Shown here: positions 1-5,592 of the stretch, one piece after another
Position numbering within the stretch: the first letter of the stretch is position 1
Layout: every line of letters begins with the position of its first letter
Assembly (NCBI GenBank): GCA_963643925.1
Contig: CAVINS010000118.1
Coordinates: forward strand, 1-5,592
Reading direction: 5' to 3'
Length of the DNA stretch: 5,592 bases
Source: Phocaeicola_A sp963643925
Lineage (GTDB): Bacteria; Bacteroidota; Bacteroidia; Bacteroidales; Bacteroidaceae
Notes under the pieces: model-generated
Seen by the model: only the letters and a program-made list of their open reading frames with translations
What the model was told of the DNA's origin: nothing
The model's database searches: none
Program-made: the position numbers and the translations under genes

Positions 1-22
1 ATATATATATTATATATATATT
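1..22. repeat. AT dinucleotide run at the window edge
   Basis: The window begins with alternating A and T broken once by a phase slip (near 10-11). It is cut by the window edge, so its full length is unknown. It lies in the non-genic flank beyond the operon. Confidence 0.8.
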
Positions 23-126
23 AACTTTTCTTTCTCAAGGTTTTCGGAGGTAGAAATACAACTTGCGGAATTTTGAACTGTCATCGTCATCGTCATCACT
101 TTGTTGCAACCTGCCGAGTCGTCCAT
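10..126 (-). CDS. possible 38-aa micro-ORF across the GTCATC repeat (doubtful)
   Basis: An ATG at 126 opens a 38-codon frame containing VMTMTMTV, encoded by the GTCATC repeat, then SENLEKEKLIYI, with TAA at 12-10. It lacks a recognisable domain, signal peptide or ribosome binding site and is probably chance or part of a dispersed intergenic repeat rather than a working gene. I have a vague impression that similar Met-Thr-repeat hypothetical peptides are annotated in Prevotella-like genomes, but I cannot confirm this. Confidence 0.2.
   Translation of the reverse strand: MDDSAGCNKVMTMTMTVQNSASCISTSENLEKEKLIYI
80..97. repeat. three perfect tandem copies of GTCATC
   Basis: GTCATC is repeated three times without error (80-97). 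On the minus strand this reads as GATGAC repeats, which in one frame would encode alternating Met-Thr. It lies about 100 bp downstream of the restriction endonuclease stop, in otherwise non-genic sequence. Confidence 0.85.
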
Positions 127-138
127 ACGGGCTAACCT

Positions 139-193
139 ACTCACCCATAGTGAGTTAAGCGCAAGTCCCTCCGTTTCGCCGACGATGACGGAG
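139..193 (-). terminator. weak hairpins just past the restriction endonuclease stop
   Basis: Two short inverted repeats follow the nuclease stop on the minus strand. CTCCGT/ACGGAG (169-174 with 188-193) has a 13-nt loop. ACTCAC/GTGAGT (139-144 with 150-155) has a 5-nt loop. Neither is followed by a T run, so an intrinsic terminator is only a possibility, but their position at the end of the operon fits a role in 3' end formation. Confidence 0.25.
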
Positions 194-195
194 CG

Positions 196-2319
196 TTACG
201 GCGTGTCGGAAGCGGGATGGGCGAGCTTTGCAGCTTCGATGAGCGAAATGAGTTCACCGGGCTGCATCTGGGAGCGGTAGATAGACACCCACGTCGTGCC
301 GAGCGCGTGATATGCGCCCACACGTATGCGCAGATGAGCCTGTCCGTTGTCGTCCTCCACCGCAATGCGCTCCAGGTCGTAGTACCCGTCAATCGAACCT
401 CTGACCATGGGCAGCAGGTAGCGGACGGCCATAAGGTTGACGCTTGGCACGCGCTCCATAATGTAGTTGCGGCCCTTGTGGCAGGCAAAGGCATCGTAGC
501 CCGCGTCCATCTTGCGCACGAGGCAGGTGAGCACGTTGCGCTCGGCGCTATCCTGGGGCAGGGCGGCATTGGAGGTCCTTATGGTGCTGACCTGAGGCAG
601 GACGGCATCGGGCGCGGTGCCCAATGCGCACGGCTCGACATAGAAAGCCCCTCTCAGTGTGGCCAGCAGGGCGGCGTTGTGCGCTTCGTCGGCCTTGTCG
701 AGCGCCAGCGAGTAGGTCTGCGGGTCGGCATAGGGCGTGTAGACCTTGCCCAGCAGCTCCTTGAAGTGGTCGCGCACGTAGCGCTCGCCGTCCACGTCGG
801 GGTGTGCCCGCATAGCGTAGAAGTCGTAGTCCTGTTGCAGCCACTCCTGTATCTCGGTGCGAAACCGCTCGCGTATCTTCTTCTTCCACTGCGCCTTGCT
901 CCCCGCATCGTTGCGGGCATAGAGCGAGAGGACGAAGAGGAAGTTGACGTCGTAGTGGAAGAGCAGCAGCGTGTCGCGGTCGAAGAGGCGGTTCTTCCAC
1001 TGGTAGCTCATGTGCTTGTTCTTCCTGCGGTCGGTCTGCTCGATGTCGTCGGTCGTGTAGTCGAAGGCCTCGTTCATCTTGGCCGAGATGAAAAAGTTGG
1101 GGATGATATTGTATCCTTCTGTCACATCGTCGCAGAGCTTGATGCCCGAGGTGCTGGGGTGGTCGCCGATGCCGTTGAAGATGTCGAGGTTCCACTGGAT
1201 GACGTTGCGGGCGTAGGTGTATTGCTTGTAGATGCTCTCGCGCCCCAGCTCGTGGTCCATCTTATAGTACTTCGAGTCGCCGATGTAGTAGGTCTGCCGC
1301 GACTCGCTCTCTATGAGGCTACGGGCGGTGTAGAGGTGGTCGACAATCTTGCCGTCCTCCTGCTTCTTGTCCATGCCGTCGGGCAGCGTCTCGTCGCCGA
1401 TGAGGGCGTCGATGATGGCCTCGAAGACCACATGGAAGCTCCCTACCAGCAGATACTCGCTCTGGTCAGAGTGGACCATAACCTGCCGCGACTCGTCGAA
1501 GAAGGCGTAGCAGAGCTGCCAAAGCTGGAGGGCCTTGTCGGAGAAGTATTTGTACTTGATTTGCCCGAGGCGCACCTTGCCGTAGCCTCTCAGATACCTA
1601 TCGAACTGGCGTCCCGTGATGAGGGGCACGTTGCAGTCGGCGGTCTCGGCAAATCCGAACCGCCCCGCTATGTAGTGCAGGATGGAGCTGTAGATGACGA
1701 GCAGTTCCTCGTCGAAGTTGACCTGTCGCTTCCGGTTGACGGGGTTCAGGTAGACGGCGCTGCCTTCTTGTACGATGGCTGGCGTATGTGCTATGGTGCG
1801 CGTCCAATTGATTTTGCTCAGGCCGCTATGCAGGTTTCTCAGCACGTAGAAGAAGAAACTTCTGTTGTCCTTGCGCCATTGGATGAGTGCCAGCAGGATG
1901 TCGAGGTAGGTGCTCCCCAGGCGGCGCCGGCCATGCCCGGAGCGGGCTATGCGCTTTTGGTAGACGATGTCTGAGTCGTGGCGGGCGTCGTTCTTGTAGA
2001 CCACGATGGCCCGGTATATCCACACGGCAAACTTATACACGAAGTCCTCCTCCGCCCTGTCGCCGAAGGTTCGTCCCGCCTCAAAGCGCACGATGTCGCG
2101 CGGCTCGTATTTGCCGAACACCTTTTCCCGTCCGTCTGCATCCTTCTTGAGCATCACCTTGGGCAGGATAAACACGCAGTCGCCCAGCAGGTTGTTGTAG
2201 AAATAACCCACATAGCGAACCACCACTTTACCCTCCACGCTCTCCAGGACATCGAGGCCCTGCAGCTCGTCGTGCACGTCGGCGGCGTCGTACGGATATT
2301 CTTCGATCAGGATGCGCAT
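196..2319 (-). CDS. LlaJI-family restriction endonuclease (McrC-position nuclease subunit), 707 aa
   Basis: This is probably the DNA-cleaving subunit of an McrBC/LlaJI-type restriction system, working in the cytoplasm with the NTPase encoded just upstream. A PD-(D/E)xK-like active site is visible: D327 in IVDHLY, then a hydrophobic strand ending in YYIGDSKYYK (D348, K350), followed by a helix with Q366. This D...DxK arrangement matches the LlaJI endonuclease family and the nuclease part of McrC. The N-terminal ~250 residues are mixed alpha/beta and likely contact the motor. Residues ~300-500 form the nuclease core with many aromatic residues. Residues ~560-707 look like a separate C-terminal domain that I cannot name. 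The ATG at 2319 lies 40 bp after the motor gene stop and has no Shine-Dalgarno, as is usual in Bacteroidota. The gene is GC-rich and intact. Family assignment rests on motif and context recognition, not on a search; a divergent McrC is the main alternative. Confidence 0.82.
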   Translation of the reverse strand: MRILIEEYPYDAADVHDELQGLDVLESVEGKVVVRYVGYFYNNLLGDCVFILPKVMLKKDADGREKVFGKYEPRDIVRFEAGRTFGDRAEEDFVYKFAVWIYRAIVVYKNDARHDSDIVYQKRIARSGHGRRRLGSTYLDILLALIQWRKDNRSFFFYVLRNLHSGLSKINWTRTIAHTPAIVQEGSAVYLNPVNRKRQVNFDEELLVIYSSILHYIAGRFGFAETADCNVPLITGRQFDRYLRGYGKVRLGQIKYKYFSDKALQLWQLCYAFFDESRQVMVHSDQSEYLLVGSFHVVFEAIIDALIGDETLPDGMDKKQEDGKIVDHLYTARSLIESESRQTYYIGDSKYYKMDHELGRESIYKQYTYARNVIQWNLDIFNGIGDHPSTSGIKLCDDVTEGYNIIPNFFISAKMNEAFDYTTDDIEQTDRRKNKHMSYQWKNRLFDRDTLLLFHYDVNFLFVLSLYARNDAGSKAQWKKKIRERFRTEIQEWLQQDYDFYAMRAHPDVDGERYVRDHFKELLGKVYTPYADPQTYSLALDKADEAHNAALLATLRGAFYVEPCALGTAPDAVLPQVSTIRTSNAALPQDSAERNVLTCLVRKMDAGYDAFACHKGRNYIMERVPSVNLMAVRYLLPMVRGSIDGYYDLERIAVEDDNGQAHLRIRVGAYHALGTTWVSIYRSQMQPGELISLIEAAKLAHPASDTP

Positions 2320-2359
2320 GGCTTATGCGTTACGAGTCAAAATGTCTGGATGGTGAAAG

Positions 2360-3745
2360 TTAGTTTTCGTCCGCCTCATCAGGAGCAGCAGCGACCAGGG
2401 GCTCGAGGCCGAGGTTCTTGAGGAAGAGTTCCACCTTGCTGCCGACCACTTGGGTGCGGCCTCCGCTTACTGTATAGAACTTGTCGAACGTAAGCCTCGT
2501 GCCGTCGGTGTCGCGGAAGGCGTCGCCCTCCAGTTCCGAGTCCTTGAACACGTCGTTCCAGAGGTAGAAGACGACCTTGCCCACGAAGGTCTCAGCGCTG
2601 ACCACGCCGCCCTGAGCGCGGCAGAAGTAGTAGCCCAGTTGTTTATCCTCCGAGTAGGTGGCGTCGTAGATGCGCTTGTTGATGGCCTGCAGGAAGTCCC
2701 ACCAGCCGTAGTCCGCGCCGCCGGCGCGCACCACCCAGCCCTTGCCCGCATCGCTGATGGGCACATACTGCCAGTCCCAGCGGCGCTTGAAGGCCGAGTC
2801 TATGGGAAAGAGGCTTTGGTCGCTGGTGTTCATGGTGGCCCAGATGTGGAGGTTGGGCGGCAGCAGGAGCACCTTGCCGCCGGTGATGTCGCCCTCCAAG
2901 TCGCCGCAATAGTCGTCCACCGCACCCTGCAGGCGCAGGCCCTCGGCGGGCAGCGCGTATTCTCCACCCGGTTCGGCGAGCGACTCGGCTATCTCCCTCT
3001 GCAGGTCGGTGTCGGCCTCTATGGGGTAGGTCGAGAAGCCGTTGTCCTGGCGGTCCAGCAGCTGGAACAGGTCGCCGAATATCTGTGCGCAGTTGCCTCG
3101 GTTGATCTCCTCTATCACGAGGTACTGGGGCTCCGCTTCTCCCTCTCCCCGCTCGGCGTACTTCCTCCACGCGGCGAGGTAAGCCTTGAGGAAGGCCTGC
3201 TTCACAAACTTGTAGGTGATTCTCCGCTCTCGGTACGTCCCCNNNNNNNNNNGCACCTCCACATCCTCCATGGTCGGCTTGTATGCCCCCACAAATGTCG
3301 AGTAGTCGGTGTCGGGATGGAACGTGGTGCGCACCACGGCCTTCCCTGCCGTCTGCCTCTTTATCTCATGGCTCTTTCCCGTTCCCGGCGCACCATAGTA
3401 GATTTGCTGGAGAGAGAGAGGGGAAGTTGTATTTTGAGATATAGAAACACCCTTCGATTTTGCTCCATCTACGACCATTTTGGCCAATATCAGCAAGGTG
3501 GAGTTGTATCCATATTCATACTTATCTACCTCCGACTTTCCACTCAATGCCTCTCTTGCGTCGGCAGCAGAAGCATCTGGATGCTCCATCACATACTGAA
3601 CAAATTCGTCCAGCAGTTGCTTGGATATTGTACGCAAGCCTTGCGACCCTTTAGATGTGCTCCTTACCTGATAGCACAACCTATCTTGGTCGACAATTTC
3701 GACAGCCCCCGATTTGTCGCCGATATTAAGAGTGTATTGTATCAT
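2360..3745 (-). CDS. McrB-like AAA+ NTPase, motor/recognition subunit of the restriction system, 461 aa
   Basis: This is the likely NTP-hydrolysing (GTP in classical McrB) motor that recognises target DNA and drives the downstream nuclease. The N-terminal ~110 residues match no domain I know and probably hold the specificity function. The AAA+ module follows, with Walker A GAPGTGKS (118-125), the conserved TFHPDTDYSTFVGAYKP block (141-157), Walker B LVIEEINRGN (209-218), the McrB-type signature MNTSDQS (305-311; classical McrB has MNTADRS) and arginines in FKRRWDW (319-325). Ten Ns leave residues 165-168 unknown, but the frame is the same on both sides, so the gene is probably intact. It starts at ATG 3745, 49 bp after the CoiA-like gene, and ends 40 bp before the nuclease gene. 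The first ~325 bp are about 45% GC and the ATPase part about 58% or more, which suggests a mosaic origin. The McrB-like call is firm; the cofactor and target are inferred. Confidence 0.88.
   Translation of the reverse strand: MIQYTLNIGDKSGAVEIVDQDRLCYQVRSTSKGSQGLRTISKQLLDEFVQYVMEHPDASAADAREALSGKSEVDKYEYGYNSTLLILAKMVVDGAKSKGVSISQNTTSPLSLQQIYYGAPGTGKSHEIKRQTAGKAVVRTTFHPDTDYSTFVGAYKPTMEDVEVXXXXGTYRERRITYKFVKQAFLKAYLAAWRKYAERGEGEAEPQYLVIEEINRGNCAQIFGDLFQLLDRQDNGFSTYPIEADTDLQREIAESLAEPGGEYALPAEGLRLQGAVDDYCGDLEGDITGGKVLLLPPNLHIWATMNTSDQSLFPIDSAFKRRWDWQYVPISDAGKGWVVRAGGADYGWWDFLQAINKRIYDATYSEDKQLGYYFCRAQGGVVSAETFVGKVVFYLWNDVFKDSELEGDAFRDTDGTRLTFDKFYTVSGGRTQVVGSKVELFLKNLGLEPLVAAAPDEADEN
3243..3252. 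other. assembly gap (10 N) inside the McrB-like gene
   Basis: Ten undetermined bases fall between the TFHPDTDYSTFVGAYKP block and the GTYRERRITYKF segment of the AAA+ domain. The reading frame is identical on both sides when the gap is taken as 10 bases. The region joins two well-conserved elements, and a short variable loop is expected there, so the gap probably hides only a few residues. The true length could differ if the N run is a placeholder. Confidence 0.97.
3410..3420. repeat. (GA)5G short tandem repeat inside the McrB-like gene
   Basis: On the coding strand this reads as C4(TC)5C and encodes the Pro-Leu-Ser-Leu linker just ahead of the QQIYYGAPGTGKS P-loop segment. It sits at the boundary between the low-GC N-terminal part and the GC-rich ATPase part. 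Slippage by one unit would frameshift the gene before Walker A. Confidence 0.85.
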
Positions 3746-3794
3746 AATGTGAATGTTTTAAGCAAGTTATGTAAGTAAATAAAGTTCTCAATAA

Positions 3795-4880
3795 TTATAA
3801 AATATCGAATGGATAATTGCATCCTTGTTCCAGTCTATCTCTCATCTCGTTTTGATCGACCTTAAAATAAGGACATGTTTTTGCTCTTGCCGTGTCATGT
3901 TTTGCAAAAGGGGCAAGGTTCAGATGCTTGTAGAGTTTACAGAATAGTTGATCATCCCAGCCCTTGATATAATTTTTACAAACCATACAATTGGGAATTT
4001 TGTGCATGAAATATCCAACATATTTAGCATATTCATATAAATCATAAGCCACAGGTGTATGGAAAACAATTTCCATCAAGCTATTTGGGTATCTAGACAA
4101 GTTGCGGCACGAAGCAAGCTCGGACCGACAAAGTGTCTTTCCAGACGGATATAATACATATCGAACAATTTCTATCTCTTGATCTACCGAATTATTGTTG
4201 TAATCCTCCTTTTTGTCGAATCCATAAAATGCAACAGGTAAAGGGGTTTGCTCTTGCTGTAGCTCCGATTCCACAAATCCATTTTGTACAAGTTTATCAA
4301 CATCCTCTTCAGACTCTAACATAATTTCTATGATTTTATCTCCACTATGCAGTTTCTCATAATCGCTGGGATGTGTAACACAGAACTCTATATAAATCGG
4401 ACGCCTTGTAGGATTGCTCGCTGAATATATTTTCAAATCCGAACGTCTCCGACTTGTGTCATAAGCCACCTCCTGTTCGCATGAATCATAGAAATCTTTC
4501 AAGTTAAAATTCCGTCTTAATTTGGTAAAACAATCCCCTTGACTCCAACAATGACATTCTTTCTTTTTGGAGCAATACGACCTATACTCATATTCCATTA
4601 TAAAGGAATCATGGCAAAGAAAAGCGTCACGTACTTTCTCTTTTGCAAGCAGATGCAACATAGTTTCATAGGCATATTCACACTCTGCGCCAGTTTGATG
4701 CGCAAAATGATGGATGCGCATTTCTCCACGATTTCTTGCCATCAATGGTTTCCCGCACGCAGGACAAACACATCCGCAAGCGTTACCATTGGGGACTTCA
4801 TCTATATAACGAAGCGCCCCGTCAGAATCGCAAGCATATGTAAGTTTACGTACTGTATGATGTGATACTGGCTGTTGCAT
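3795..4880 (-). CDS. CoiA-like nuclease-family protein, 361 aa
   Basis: This resembles the competence protein CoiA family, predicted PD-(D/E)xK-fold nucleases with an N-terminal zinc-finger-like region. The N-terminal part has C35, C37, C39 and C42 (CVCPACGKPL) followed by RIHHFAH (H57, H58, H61), a typical CoiA-like signature. A helix with E72 comes next. The putative nuclease core has D148 (RRRSDLKIY) and, after a strand, E165-F-C167 (PIYIEFCVTHP). The usual third catalytic lysine position is Cys here; CoiA relatives often have Gln there. A second cysteine cluster (C298, C301, C314, C336) near the C-terminus may bind zinc. I chose the ATG at 4880; a TTG at 4895, abutting the previous stop, would add five residues. 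The gene is AT-rich (about 30% GC in a sampled block), unlike the restriction genes downstream. A competence role is not implied. Placed 49 bp before the motor gene, it may serve defence or simply be co-transcribed. Confidence 0.75.
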   Translation of the reverse strand: MQQPVSHHTVRKLTYACDSDGALRYIDEVPNGNACGCVCPACGKPLMARNRGEMRIHHFAHQTGAECEYAYETMLHLLAKEKVRDAFLCHDSFIMEYEYRSYCSKKKECHCWSQGDCFTKLRRNFNLKDFYDSCEQEVAYDTSRRRSDLKIYSASNPTRRPIYIEFCVTHPSDYEKLHSGDKIIEIMLESEEDVDKLVQNGFVESELQQEQTPLPVAFYGFDKKEDYNNNSVDQEIEIVRYVLYPSGKTLCRSELASCRNLSRYPNSLMEIVFHTPVAYDLYEYAKYVGYFMHKIPNCMVCKNYIKGWDDQLFCKLYKHLNLAPFAKHDTARAKTCPYFKVDQNEMRDRLEQGCNYPFDIL

Positions 4881-4895
4881 GTTTTGTCTATTCAA

Positions 4896-5286
4896 TTACA
4901 TAATCCTGCACACTCCTCTATTCTCTTCTTTTATATTCCACTGTACCTGCCATACCCTTCCGTCTATCTGGTCCAGAAGAATAAAATTAAACATATTTTC
5001 AGTTGGATAGAGAAAGAATCTACCTGGTTGAGTTTCAGATAAAGAAACAAGAGGGAAGCCATTTAGTATCGATTTCCATTCGATTATTTCCTTTAACATC
5101 ATATTGCACTTGTGTGATAATGCCAGATCTGGTGTCAAGTTTTAGGAATGTCCACATATTGTTGGTCTGATACAAACGAAAATTAACATTACTATCTGGT
5201 GATGCAATGGTATTTTTTGTATTAGACTGGGCATAAGAAATCATAGCGATAAATACGAATACTGCAAACAGGATTAGCTTTTTCAT
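4896..5286 (-). pseudogene. small secreted protein with internal repeat, split by a +1 frameshift (~129 aa if repaired)
   Basis: The 5' part starts at ATG 5286 with a clear signal peptide: MKK, a hydrophobic stretch, then SYA|Q as a likely cleavage site after residue 19. The product should be exported to the periplasm or beyond. The mature part holds two copies of one motif. Copy 1, in the first frame, is FRLYQTNNMWTFLKLDTRSG...QVQY. Copy 2, in a frame one base over, is FFLYPTENMFNFILLDQIDG...QVQWN. In the first frame translation runs on to a stop near 5035 after unrelated residues. In the second frame it runs in from upstream and ends at 4896. An extra A in the AAA of the minus-strand GGAAATCG (5073-5075) would explain the break, since removing it gives NNRMESILNGFPLV. 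I recall similar intact ~130-residue secreted proteins in Bacteroidales but know no function. Because this is draft sequence, a one-base homopolymer error is a real alternative to a true pseudogene. Confidence 0.72.
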
Positions 5287-5367
5287 TTCAAAATAGTGTT
5301 TATCATTAGGTTGTTAAACGCGAAACATTACTTCTCCCGCAATCGTATAAGTTGTCGCGCAGATAAT
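5287..5367. other. 81-bp spacer between the small ORF and the secreted-protein gene
   Basis: I see no consensus TAnnTTTG box and no strong hairpin followed by a T run. The closest promoter-like string, minus-strand CTATTTTG, ends almost at the ATG at 5286 and is too close to work. The spacer is AT-rich, so it marks the transition from the GC-rich right flank to the low-GC segment. Confidence 0.5.
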
Positions 5368-5517
5368 TTACCATTCAATCGTTTTCTCCGTGTCATAATA
5401 TCGGCTGACGCGATACTGCTCTGCCAGCACATCGGGACGGGCCGTCGGGGTCTGCGCGTCAGGATGGGCCAGCATCGGCATATATAGGTCCGGCATGGAT
5501 AGAGTGGGCTCGGTCAT
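5368..5517 (-). CDS. small ORF, 49 aa, unknown function (possibly the truncated 5' remnant of a larger gene)
   Basis: An ATG at 5517 opens a 49-codon frame that begins MTEPTLSMPDLYMPM and ends YYDTEKTIEW, followed by TAA at 5370-5368. Codon third positions are GC-rich, like the restriction genes and unlike the AT-rich genes next to it, which supports real coding or coding ancestry. A good Bacteroidota-type promoter lies 26 nt upstream of the ATG. The product has no signal peptide or transmembrane segment and is proline-, methionine- and aspartate-rich in its first half. I do not recognise it. It could be a genuine small protein, a leader ORF, or the N-terminus of a gene cut where the low-GC segment begins (about 5390). 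Confidence 0.42.
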   Translation of the reverse strand: MTEPTLSMPDLYMPMLAHPDAQTPTARPDVLAEQYRVSRYYDTEKTIEW

Positions 5518-5543
5518 ACTGATTAGTGTATGGATTGATGCTG

Positions 5544-5573
5544 CAAATATAGGAAGTTTTTACGAAATACAAG
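5544..5573 (-). promoter_or_regulatory. Bacteroidota-type promoter (-33 TTG / -7 TATATTTG)
   Basis: On the minus strand TATATTTG (5551-5544) matches the TAnnTTTG -7 consensus exactly. A TTG at 5572-5570 lies 18 nt upstream, where the -33 element is expected. The spacer is AT-rich. Transcription would start about 5538 and run into the 49-codon small ORF whose ATG is at 5517. If there is no terminator in 5287-5367, it could continue through the whole minus-strand gene set. Confidence 0.6.
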
Positions 5574-5592
5574 CCCAAAAGCGCATTTTTCA

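Noticed and set aside
548..1195. 215-codon minus-strand frame within the nuclease gene
   Set aside because: It is Arg/Ala/Pro-rich out-of-frame translation of the real gene.
217..1974. 585-codon open frame on the plus strand
   Set aside because: It lies antisense to the LlaJI-like nuclease gene, which has recognisable motifs. Its translation is a Val/Leu/Gly/Asp-rich string with no domain, the usual shadow of a GC-rich gene.
2643..3170. 175-codon minus-strand frame within the motor gene
   Set aside because: It is an Arg/Gly/Pro-rich out-of-frame shadow of the AAA+ coding frame.
2450..3778. 442-codon open frame on the plus strand
   Set aside because: It is antisense to the McrB-like gene, which carries Walker A, Walker B and the NTSD motif. 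The plus-strand translation shows no motif and changes character at the GC shift.
3746..3794. Separate promoter for the McrB-like gene in the 49-bp spacer
   Set aside because: No TAnnTTTG match is present. The AT-rich spacer has only weak partial matches, so co-transcription with the CoiA-like gene is simpler.
4881..4895. TTG start for the CoiA-like protein at 4895
   Set aside because: The ATG at 4880 is the more usual start, and the five extra residues add no recognisable conserved feature. TTG is possible but less likely.
5085..5138. Programmed ribosomal frameshift in the secreted-protein gene
   Set aside because: There is no clear slippery heptamer or downstream stimulatory structure at the crossing. 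A one-base indel in an A run is the simpler reading.
435..5460. GACGC/GCGTC sites (the LlaJI target) in the window
   Set aside because: Roughly ten sites occur, mostly in the GC-rich genes. LlaJI's target cannot be assumed for this divergent system, so the count says nothing.

Overview
The window looks like chromosomal or accessory DNA from a member of the Bacteroidota, most likely Bacteroidales (Prevotella/Bacteroides-like). Three things point that way. There is a good TAnnTTTG-type -7 promoter box near the right edge. The genes lack Shine-Dalgarno sequences. A small secreted protein has a signal peptide ending in SYA|Q, in a style I associate with this phylum. A 10-base N run shows that this is draft assembly sequence. 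No tRNA, rRNA, CRISPR array, transposase or integrase is visible.

Every supportable gene lies on the minus strand, so the region reads right to left. A promoter at about 5544-5573 precedes a 49-codon GC-rich small ORF (5517-5368). Next is a small secreted protein gene (5286-4896) that is split by a one-base frameshift. Then come a CoiA-like nuclease gene (4880-3795), an McrB-like AAA+ NTPase gene (3745-2360, interrupted on paper by the N run) and a LlaJI-type restriction endonuclease gene (2319-196). The last three are spaced 49 and 40 bp apart, with no strong terminator or consensus promoter between them, so they are probably one operon. Bases 1-195 form a non-genic 3' flank with a GTCATC triplet repeat, small hairpins, a possible 38-codon micro-ORF and an AT dinucleotide run.

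The core is a two-component restriction module. The McrB-like protein would be the NTP-driven motor with an N-terminal target-recognition region. The LlaJI-like protein would be the McrC-position nuclease (D...DSK active site). No cytosine methyltransferase is in the window. The system is therefore either modification-dependent (McrBC/type IV-like) or its methylase lies outside. A CoiA-like nuclease with two cysteine clusters sits directly upstream of the motor gene, where LlaJI itself carries methylases, and may be a third component.

Base composition is mosaic. By hand counts the LlaJI gene and the AAA+ part of the motor gene are about 58-65% GC in sampled blocks. The N-terminal third of the motor gene is about 45%. 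The CoiA-like and secreted-protein genes are about 30-40%. The right-hand small ORF is again above 55%. The drop inside the motor gene falls at the join between its recognition region and the ATPase, next to a (TC)5 tract, which suggests domain replacement.
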